Shown: one piece after another, positions 1-5,347 of the stretch | How the letters are laid out: every line of letters begins with the position of its first letter | Numbering within the stretch: position 1 is the first letter of the stretch | Source: Clostridia bacterium | GTDB lineage: Bacteria > Bacillota > Clostridia > Oscillospirales > Acutalibacteraceae | Direction of reading: 5' to 3' | Assembly: GCA_900755995.1 (NCBI GenBank) | Contig: CAAEIM010000175.1 | Coordinates: forward strand, 1 to 6,352 | Length of the DNA stretch: 6,352 bases | Notes under the pieces: model-generated | Told to the model about the DNA's origin: nothing | Database searches by the model: none | What the model saw: only the letters and a program-made list of their open reading frames with translations | Translations under genes and position numbers: made by a program

Positions 1-759
1 GCAATTATCGGCAGTCTTATGTCACAGAATGGCGGCAATGCAGATTTTATCAATGTTTTTGACCTTGACAGCGAAAAATGCGATATTATGAGCAAAAAGG
101 GCATTAACATAAAGGCTTCTGTCGCTGAGGTTATGCTTGACAGCAATATAATTGTTCTTGCAGTAAAACCGCAGAACTATCCTGAGGTGCTTGAGGAGTT
201 AAAGTCGCAGGTAACTAAGGACAAGGTATTTGTTTCTATTGCGGCAGGGATTTCAATTTCCTATGTTCAAAATCTTCTTAACTGCAAATGCCCTGTAGTA
301 AGAGTTATGCCGAATACTCCGCTTTTGCTCGGCAAGGGCGCTTCTGCTCTTTGTCCGTCTGAAAATATCTCTGATGAGGACAAAGAAATTGTTTATAATA
401 TGTTTGCAGGCAGCGGTGTATGCGAATATATCAGCGAGGAGCATATGAATGAAATAATTTCCGTAAACGGAAGCAGCCCTGCTTATATTTATCTCTTTGC
501 AAAAGCAATGGCTGACTATGCCGCAGAATGTGGAATTGAATATGACAAAGCAATGAACCTCATCTGCGCTACCCTTGAGGGTTCGGCAAAAATGCTCAGG
601 GAGAGCGGCGACAGTGCAGATACCCTCATTAAGAAAGTAAGCTCAAAGGGCGGCACTACAATAGCTGCGCTCGACTGCCTTGACAGTCTTGGATTTTATG
701 ACGCTGTTAAAAAGGGTATGGCTGCCTGCACAAAAAGAGCAGAGGAGCTTGGAAAGTAA
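1..759 (+). CDS. proC: Pyrroline-5-carboxylate reductase, 5'-truncated by window edge
   Basis: This enzyme reduces 1-pyrroline-5-carboxylate to L-proline with NAD(P)H, the last step of proline synthesis, in the cytoplasm. The reading frame is open from base 1 (AIIGSL precedes the first internal Met at 19), giving 252 visible residues. The family is about 265-270 long, so only about a dozen residues are missing, including the N-terminal GxGNMG dinucleotide-binding loop. Visible family marks, numbered from base 1: the end of the Rossmann fold with AVKPQ (54-58), RVMPNTP (101-107), the substrate-site stretch SVNGSSPAY (154-162), and the C-terminal signature VSSKGGTT (213-220) in the helical dimerisation domain. 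The usual GSGPAY and SPGGTT read GSSPAY and SKGGTT here; these look like tolerated lineage variants, not lesions. The Met at 19 is not the true start. No clear terminator follows, so some read-through into the next gene is possible. Family assignment is very secure. Confidence 0.96.
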   Translation, partial: AIIGSLMSQNGGNADFINVFDLDSEKCDIMSKKGINIKASVAEVMLDSNIIVLAVKPQNYPEVLEELKSQVTKDKVFVSIAAGISISYVQNLLNCKCPVVRVMPNTPLLLGKGASALCPSENISDEDKEIVYNMFAGSGVCEYISEEHMNEIISVNGSSPAYIYLFAKAMADYAAECGIEYDKAMNLICATLEGSAKMLRESGDSADTLIKKVSSKGGTTIAALDCLDSLGFYDAVKKGMAACTKRAEELGK

Positions 760-786
760 GAGCTTTATTTAACCGAAACGTTATAA

Positions 787-815
787 GCATACCGGCAAAA
801 CATTCAGCATATTTT
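787..815 (+). promoter_or_regulatory. Possible sporulation sigma (SigE-like) promoter
   Basis: GCATACC (787-793) and CATATTTT (808-815) are separated by 14 bases. They resemble the Bacillus SigE pattern (kmATATT, 14-15 bases, CATACAnT) at 5 of 7 positions in the -35 and 5 of 7 specified positions in the -10. Transcription would begin near 822, just before the GGAGG at 834 and the GTG at 847. B. subtilis spoIIM is SigE-dependent, which makes the match attractive. The gap is AT-rich, however, and chance similarity is quite possible. A GATAAT at 823-828 could be a housekeeping -10, but no good -35 stands 16-18 bases upstream of it. Confidence 0.22.
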
Positions 816-833
816 TATTAAGGATAATTATAT

Positions 834-839
834 GGAGGA
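834..839 (+). promoter_or_regulatory. Ribosome binding site GGAGGA that decides the start of the SpoIIM-like gene
   Basis: GGAGGA lies inside the first codons of the longest possible frame (ATG at 832). GGAGG ends 8 bases before an in-frame GTG at 847, which is ideal spacing. The upstream ATG has only a weaker AAGGA (820-824), 7 bases away. An out-of-frame ATG at 840 is too close to the site to be used. Confidence 0.6.
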
Positions 840-846
840 ATGTTTT

Positions 847-1521
847 GTGAAAGGCTTTATATTTTCGTTAAAAAGAAATACAAAATTAATCCGTTCAGGC
901 AGAGTTTCATTTTCACCTCAGAATATAAAATATTACATAAAGAGATACGGAATTTATGTGTTTTTTATTGCAATGCTGATTGTCGGACTTGCCTGCGGAA
1001 CAGTATATGCCATATCTGCGGACACAGATATGCTGAGTTCACTTGATTTTTTATTTTTTACAAATCTTGAGGCAAGGCTTTCGCAAAATGTGTTCAGTAC
1101 CTTTTGCGCCTGCTTTGCTTCTGATTTTATATTTTTGTTTGCAATATTATTGCTCGGACTTACCCCATGGGGAATCCCCGTAATGCCATTTATCGCTGTT
1201 TTAAAAGGATTTGGCACGGGAATTACCGCAGGTTATCTGTTTTCGGTACATTCAACAAGGGGAATTGTCTTTTATCTGTTTGTTCTGCTGCCCGGAACGT
1301 TTTTGTTCTGTATGGCGCTGATTTTATTTGCTGCTGCTGCCTTTACTTCATCGAAAAATATGTTTTTTCGGATTGTTACAGGCAAAAAGGAGTGCAGCCA
1401 TTCGCACAGGTATATATCAGACTTTCTTTCAAAGGGAGTGAGCTGCCTTATACTTGCTTTTCTTTCGGCAGTGCTTGATGCTGCACTGTGGGGAGTTTTT
1501 GCGGGAAATTTTAACTTTTAA
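847..1521 (+). CDS. SpoIIM-like polytopic membrane protein
   Basis: This is a 224-residue integral membrane protein. From the GTG start, a basic N-terminus (about 1-34) is followed by hydrophobic segments near 36-57, 92-109, 110-132, 138-165 and 195-218. The glycine-rich stretch LKGFGTGITAGYLF (about 119-132), the long hydrophobic segments around it and the total length fit the SpoIIM/DUF95 family. In Bacillus, SpoIIM (214 residues) works with the peptidoglycan hydrolases SpoIID and SpoIIP in engulfment of the forespore. Many relatives are general membrane proteins with no proven sporulation role, so no gene symbol is given. GTG at 847 is chosen because of the GGAGGA site; ATG at 832 would add five residues (MEECF). 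The gene heads a four-gene block and ends 17 bases before the next gene. A possible SigE-like promoter precedes it. Membrane nature is certain; family membership is moderately supported and rests on reading motifs only. Confidence 0.6.
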   Translation: MKGFIFSLKRNTKLIRSGRVSFSPQNIKYYIKRYGIYVFFIAMLIVGLACGTVYAISADTDMLSSLDFLFFTNLEARLSQNVFSTFCACFASDFIFLFAILLLGLTPWGIPVMPFIAVLKGFGTGITAGYLFSVHSTRGIVFYLFVLLPGTFLFCMALILFAAAAFTSSKNMFFRIVTGKKECSHSHRYISDFLSKGVSCLILAFLSAVLDAALWGVFAGNFNF

Positions 1522-1538
1522 CCTTTGGAGGTCAAACA

Positions 1539-2534
1539 ATGGCAGGAAAAAAAGCAAAGTTTGCTTTAGCTGACTTTTTCAGTAATTTATTTTATAATTT
1601 CGGTAAAATCATTTTTGTCAATCTTTTGTTTGCCGTACCGTTTTCGTTGTTGACTGCGGCTTTTTATTTTCTTGACAGCGCATTAAAGCTTGACGGATAT
1701 TTTATCCTTTTTCTTGCCATAATTCCGCTTTCACCGTTTTTTGCAGGCGTAACCCTTGTTACCGCAAGGCTTGCAAGGGGCGATGAAAATTTAAAGGTTT
1801 TTGACGTGTTTAAAGAGGGAATAAAAAATAACTGGAAAAGATTTTTGATTCACGGTGCAGTCGCTTATCCTGCGGTCATATTCAGCTATTTTTCAATCAG
1901 GCTTTACAGCATGCTTATATCAATGCCTGACACCGGTTCGTTTTTCCATGTAATGATGTATATCTTCCTCATCATTTCAATTATTATTGCGGTTGCATTT
2001 CTTTTTATATTCTATTATTTGCCGGCAATGACTGTAACATTCGATTTATCGCTAAAAAATATTTATAAAAACAGCGCATTGATGTCATTTGGTGAATTAA
2101 AGCACAATATTATAGCTACATTCGGAATTTTTGTGATTTTTCTGTTTTGTGCTACTGTTTTGTTATTTGTAGGTAATGCAAACAGTAGTACAGCTCTTAT
2201 TATCACCACAGCCGTACTTATGATTGTGCTCGTTCCTGCGCTTGTATCCTATGTAATCAATGCATCGGTTTATCCCGGAATGTACAACCTTATGACAGAA
2301 AAGGCAAAGCGTACTAAGCAAATTGATAAAAAGATTGAAAACCGCCGCAAAGGACAGTTTATTGACGAAGAAGAAACATATAACCCTGTTGAGGAGTTTT
2401 TGGATCTCGATGTTGAAGAAGCCAAGGACGGCGACGAGTATATTTTTTATAACGGAAAAATGGTAAAGAGAAGCGTAATTATTAAGATGAAAAAAGAACG
2501 AGAGAAAGCAGAGGCTAAGTCAGATGAAAGCTAA
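1539..2534 (+). CDS. YesL/DUF624-like six-helix membrane protein with charged C-terminal tail
   Basis: This 331-residue protein has about six membrane segments (near 23-45, 53-78, 103-122, 140-162, 188-212 and 216-242) and a hydrophilic C-terminal tail of about 80 residues (252-331). The short cytoplasmic start, the PLSPFFAG turn in helix 2, and the loop FKEGIKNNWK (91-100) leading into helix 3 recall the YesL/DUF624 family, whose function is not established. The tail is first basic (about 254-271), then acidic (276-300), then basic again, with a central FYNGKMVKRS stretch (303-312). Typical DUF624 proteins are near 200-220 residues, so this tail is an addition. GGAGG (1527-1531) lies 7 bases before the ATG, making the start secure. 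The stop overlaps the next gene by 11 bases. Even-numbered helices with both ends cytoplasmic would put the tail inside the cell. The gene is certain; the family call is moderate. Confidence 0.62.
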   Translation: MAGKKAKFALADFFSNLFYNFGKIIFVNLLFAVPFSLLTAAFYFLDSALKLDGYFILFLAIIPLSPFFAGVTLVTARLARGDENLKVFDVFKEGIKNNWKRFLIHGAVAYPAVIFSYFSIRLYSMLISMPDTGSFFHVMMYIFLIISIIIAVAFLFIFYYLPAMTVTFDLSLKNIYKNSALMSFGELKHNIIATFGIFVIFLFCATVLLFVGNANSSTALIITTAVLMIVLVPALVSYVINASVYPGMYNLMTEKAKRTKQIDKKIENRRKGQFIDEEETYNPVEEFLDLDVEEAKDGDEYIFYNGKMVKRSVIIKMKKEREKAEAKSDES

Positions 2535-3192
2535 ACACGCTGAAAAGAAAACTTCAATCACAATCAGTCTAAGGTTATTTATAGGAATAATCGTACTTTT
2601 TGTACTCATAATTGTCGCAGTAACTTATTATTCGGTATATAGAGAGCTTAATACAGGCAATAATAATTCTGCTGCTGCATCTGCAGCTGCAACTGCGGCA
2701 GAAACAAATGATATTTCTGCCTCTGAGTCCTCGCAGAATACACCTCGGGAAGAAACCTCAGAGCCTACTTTTGCAGCAACAGAAGCAACACAGCCCGAAT
2801 CAACTGCGACCGAGCCTGCAACAAAAGCGACAACTTCAGAAGGCAGTACAGAAAGTGCAGTCAAGCTTACCTCGTTCTCTGCTGAAATGTATCCGTACAA
2901 AGCATTTGACAACGTAGGCAAGCGTGACGCTTCAGTAAAGGAGGTTTTCGGCACGGGATATGGCGGCGAGGGCATTACCTTTGACGAAAATGGCTTGTTT
3001 TCAGATAATATAACTCAGTCCGAATCTAACTACGGAATCTATACTGTTTCTGACGGTACAATCAAATTGAGCTATTCAAACGATAAAACCAAAACCGCTG
3101 AAATTATTTCATATAAAAACAATGTGCCGAGTGAAATGAAAATTGATTATGTTGGCTATGACGTGTATTTTAAAATCGGAAGTGCTGAGTAA
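2524..3192 (+). CDS. Single-pass membrane protein with Ala/Ser/Thr/Glu-rich linker and extracytoplasmic domain
   Basis: I do not recognise this 222-residue protein. It has a short basic N-terminus, one strong hydrophobic segment (about 17-38), a low-complexity linker rich in Ala, Ser, Thr and Glu (about 45-112), and a C-terminal domain (about 115-218) whose alternating pattern suggests beta strands. Lys/Arg residues before the helix predict an inside N-terminus and an exported C-terminus. No cleavage site or lipobox is seen, so it is probably anchored, not released. Residues 171-216 align without gaps to residues 115-160 of the next protein. The start overlaps the end of the preceding gene by 11 bases, with only a weak AGAGG (2510-2514) 9 bases upstream, pointing to translational coupling. 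Its stop shares one base with the next ATG (TAATG). A sensor, envelope-binding or scaffold role is conceivable, but none can be assigned. Confidence 0.8.
   Translation: MKAKHAEKKTSITISLRLFIGIIVLFVLIIVAVTYYSVYRELNTGNNNSAAASAAATAAETNDISASESSQNTPREETSEPTFAATEATQPESTATEPATKATTSEGSTESAVKLTSFSAEMYPYKAFDNVGKRDASVKEVFGTGYGGEGITFDENGLFSDNITQSESNYGIYTVSDGTIKLSYSNDKTKTAEIISYKNNVPSEMKIDYVGYDVYFKIGSAE
2656..2859 (+). repeat. Low-complexity coding stretch (Ala/Ser/Thr/Glu linker)
   Basis: Codons 45-112 of the preceding membrane protein are dominated by GCN, ACN, TCN/AGN and GAN, with runs such as AAASAAATAAE and irregular EPTFAATEATQ- and ESTATEPATKATT-like units. This looks like a flexible, possibly glycosylated or wall-spanning linker between the membrane helix and the outer domain. 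The units are degenerate, not an exact tandem repeat. Confidence 0.7.
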
Positions 3193-3686
3193 TGAGTAAG
3201 AGCAAAAAATCTAATAAGAAAAATAAAACATCTGTATCCGTAAATAAAAAGAATAAAGCTAACCGAAAAAAAGCAATTATTTCAGCTGTTGCACTTCCGG
3301 TGCTTGTTGTGGTAATCGGTTCTCTGATTTTTTCAATGAAAGACAATTCGGGTGAGCTTGTAAATACCAGGTGGATTTCTACAAGTGCGGTAAATGCAAG
3401 CGGTGATGAAGTTGAAATGGCTGAGGTTTACAATTCGGTGTACTCCACATATCAAGGCTCGCTTTCGTTCAGAGATGATAACACCTTTTCTCTCTGGCTA
3501 ACTCCCGGCGCAGTAGAGGATGGCACTCATACAGGAAAATATTCGATTGAGGATGATACAATTTCAGCCTCTTTTGATGACGGAGAAACAAATACAAGCT
3601 TTTATATTCACAGAAAAGACGGAAAAATTGAGTATATTTCCCTATATTATGAGGATTACGAGGTATATTTTACCTCTGAAAATTAA
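3192..3686 (+). CDS. Small single-pass membrane protein, paralogous outer domain
   Basis: I do not recognise this 164-residue protein. The N-terminus is strikingly lysine- and asparagine-rich (about 1-27), followed by one hydrophobic helix (28-48) and a C-terminal domain (about 52-164) with alternating hydrophobic and polar residues typical of a small beta fold. NTRWISTS (58-65), then a GSLSFRDDNTFSLWL strand pair (89-103) and GKYSIEDDTI (115-124), resemble the style of lipocalin-like stress or copy-sensing domains, but no named family is claimed. The positive-inside rule places the C-terminal domain outside. Residues 115-160 match residues 171-216 of the upstream protein, ending in the shared YxVYF. 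Here the linker is only a few residues, unlike the long linker of its neighbour. The ATG shares one base with the upstream stop; a weak GGAAG (3178-3182) lies 9 bases before it. It is the last gene of the block, with a hairpin terminator 13 bases downstream. Confidence 0.8.
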   Translation: MSKSKKSNKKNKTSVSVNKKNKANRKKAIISAVALPVLVVVIGSLIFSMKDNSGELVNTRWISTSAVNASGDEVEMAEVYNSVYSTYQGSLSFRDDNTFSLWLTPGAVEDGTHTGKYSIEDDTISASFDDGETNTSFYIHRKDGKIEYISLYYEDYEVYFTSEN

Positions 3687-3698
3687 ATTTTGTAAAGT

Positions 3699-3729
3699 AA
3701 AACGGTCTGATGAAGTTTCAGACCGTTTT
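3699..3729. terminator. Bidirectional intrinsic terminator between convergent genes
   Basis: A perfect 12-bp inverted repeat (AAAACGGTCTGA at 3699-3710, TCAGACCGTTTT at 3718-3729) encloses a 7-base loop. The stem ends in a T run on the + strand and, reading the other way, a T run on the - strand, so it can end both the membrane-protein block and the flavoprotein pair. It lies between stops at 3686 and 3755. Confidence 0.88.
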
Positions 3730-3754
3730 GTAATTCAATGTAATTATGTTATCA

Positions 3755-5347
3755 TTATTCTGATAAAGAAAAATCAATTATTTTTTCAGCGCACTTTATT
3801 CCGTCAACGGCGGCTGAGATGATACCGCCTGCATATCCTGCGCCCTCGCCGCAGGGATAAAGTCCCGATATGGCGATGCTCTGCAAATCCTGATTTCTTA
3901 ATATTCTGATAGGGGAGGAGCTTCTGGTTTCAACTCCTGTGAGGATTGCATCGCCGTAAGCAAAGCCGTTGAGCTTTTTATCCATCTGAACAATAGCCTC
4001 ACGCATTGAGTCAACCACAAAATCAGGCAGGCAATCGTCAAGGCTTGACGGGGTGTAGTCGGGACAGATAGAGGGCGTTATCTCGCCGACAGCAGTGGAT
4101 TTTTTCTTTTGCAGAAAATCACATACACGTTGAACAGGTGCGTTAAAGCTCTCACCGCCTGCAATAAAAGCACGGTGCTCAAGCTCTCGCTGAAAATACA
4201 TTCCTGCAAGGGCATTGTCAGACGTAAAATCAGACGGAGTAACGCCAACGAGCAAAGCAGCATTTGAATTTTCTTCATTTCGTGCGAACTCGCTCATTCC
4301 GTTTGTGCAAAGCCTGCCCTCTTCGCTTGAAGCGTTTACTACCTTGCCGCCGGGACACATACAAAATGTGTAAACTCCTCTGCCGTTTTCAAGGTGAACG
4401 TTCGTCTTGTAGCTTGCCGCTCCCAGAGCCTTGTTGCCTGCAAATTTTCCGTACTGCGATTTGTCTATCATTTCCCTGCGGTGCTCAATTCTTGCACCCA
4501 CGGAAAATGCCTTTGCTTCAATCGGCACGGATTTTTGACTGAGCATTTCAAAGGTATCTCTTGCACTGTGACCTATGGCAAGGATTACAGCGTTTGTTTC
4601 TATGGTTTCTTTAATGCTGTTATGCTCAATTTCAATGCTTACAAGCCTGTTGTCACTTATGGAAAAATCTGTCAGCTTTGTTTCAAACATCACTCTGCCG
4701 CCTAGGCTGATAATTTCATTTCGTATATTTTTTACGGTAGGTCTTAGTCTGTCTGTACCGATATGCGGCTTTGCATTGTAGAGGATTTCCTCAGGCGCAC
4801 CGTGATTAACAAATTCCGTCAGCACCTTGCGCTGTCGAATATCCTTTGTTCCCGTGGTAAGCTTGCCGTCCGAAAATGTGCCTGCGCCGCCCTCTCCAAA
4901 CTGAACATTGCTTACTGTATCCAGAATTCCGCTTTTCCAAAAACGGGTTACGTCCTCTGTTCTGGAATCAACATCTCGTCCTCGTTCAATTAAAATGGGC
5001 TTTGCTCCGCTTTGAGCAAGTATAAGTGCGGCAAAAAGTCCCGCAGGGCCTGCACCAACCACAACGGGGCTTACAGAACCCTTGAATTTTTTTACGTTAT
5101 ATTCATATTTATCTACGATTTCAGCGTGTTTGCATTTTTTGCATACCTTTTCCTCGCTTACAAAAAGCTCTGCGTCTATAGTGGCAAGGAAAAATATGTT
5201 GTCCTTTTTTCTTGCGTCAATCGAACGCTTGAAAACAGTACAGCTTTTAAAGAATTTTTTATCAACATTAATCAGCTTTGCCGCCTTGCTTAAAACTGTT
5301 TCGCTTGTGTAATCAAGGGGCAGATGAATATTACTTATTCTAATCAT
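3755..5347 (-). CDS. FAD-dependent dehydrogenase, COG2509 type
   Basis: This is a complete 530-residue flavoprotein. An N-terminal domain (about 1-90), carrying a CxxC pair (C69, C72), precedes the FAD Rossmann motif GAGPAG (98-103), with the ribose-binding acidic residue E121 at the end of the second strand. Further family marks are GEGGAGTFSDGKL (151-163), the second FAD-contact strand VILAIGHSARD (254-264), the CMCPGG stretch (329-334), VETRSSSPIR (472-481) and the closing LYPCGEGAGYAGG (496-508), which contacts FAD. These are typical of the COG2509 group, annotated as uncharacterised FAD-dependent dehydrogenases or NAD(P)/FAD-dependent oxidoreductases; the substrate is unknown. The protein is predicted to be soluble and cytoplasmic. 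AGGAG lies 7 bases before the ATG, inside the end of the upstream gene, and the start overlaps that gene's stop (ATGA). No lesions are seen and the length is normal for the group. Flavoprotein identity is very secure. Confidence 0.93.
   Translation of the reverse strand: MIRISNIHLPLDYTSETVLSKAAKLINVDKKFFKSCTVFKRSIDARKKDNIFFLATIDAELFVSEEKVCKKCKHAEIVDKYEYNVKKFKGSVSPVVVGAGPAGLFAALILAQSGAKPILIERGRDVDSRTEDVTRFWKSGILDTVSNVQFGEGGAGTFSDGKLTTGTKDIRQRKVLTEFVNHGAPEEILYNAKPHIGTDRLRPTVKNIRNEIISLGGRVMFETKLTDFSISDNRLVSIEIEHNSIKETIETNAVILAIGHSARDTFEMLSQKSVPIEAKAFSVGARIEHRREMIDKSQYGKFAGNKALGAASYKTNVHLENGRGVYTFCMCPGGKVVNASSEEGRLCTNGMSEFARNEENSNAALLVGVTPSDFTSDNALAGMYFQRELEHRAFIAGGESFNAPVQRVCDFLQKKKSTAVGEITPSICPDYTPSSLDDCLPDFVVDSMREAIVQMDKKLNGFAYGDAILTGVETRSSSPIRILRNQDLQSIAISGLYPCGEGAGYAGGIISAAVDGIKCAEKIIDFSLSE

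Noticed and set aside
760..846. Possible terminator or riboswitch after proC
   Set aside because: Only 3-bp CCG/CGG pairings are visible, with no T run directly after a stem, and 87 bases is too short for the known large riboswitches.
1163..1179. Overlapping palindromes CCCCATGGGG and GGGGAATCCCC
   Set aside because: They fall on codons for the Pro-Trp-Gly-Ile-Pro loop of the membrane protein; they are short, unrepeated elsewhere and most simply explained by coding.
954..1478. Overlapping open frames on both strands inside the SpoIIM-like gene
   Set aside because: The sense frame encodes a coherent multi-helix membrane protein with a good ribosome site; the others have no recognisable pattern or start signal.
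2628..2975. 115-codon antisense open frame, Ala/Val/Ser-rich
   Set aside because: It mirrors the low-complexity GCN/ACN-rich linker of the sense gene; it has no ribosome site of its own and its composition is explained by the sense codons.
3520..3822. 100-codon + strand frame running through the terminator
   Set aside because: It crosses the bidirectional hairpin and overlaps the end of a better-supported gene; it has no family features.
4264..5312. Several + strand frames of 68-103 codons opposite the COG2509 gene
   Set aside because: All are shadows of a long, motif-rich - strand flavoprotein; they have no ribosome sites and are rich in unlikely Cys/Leu/Ser runs.
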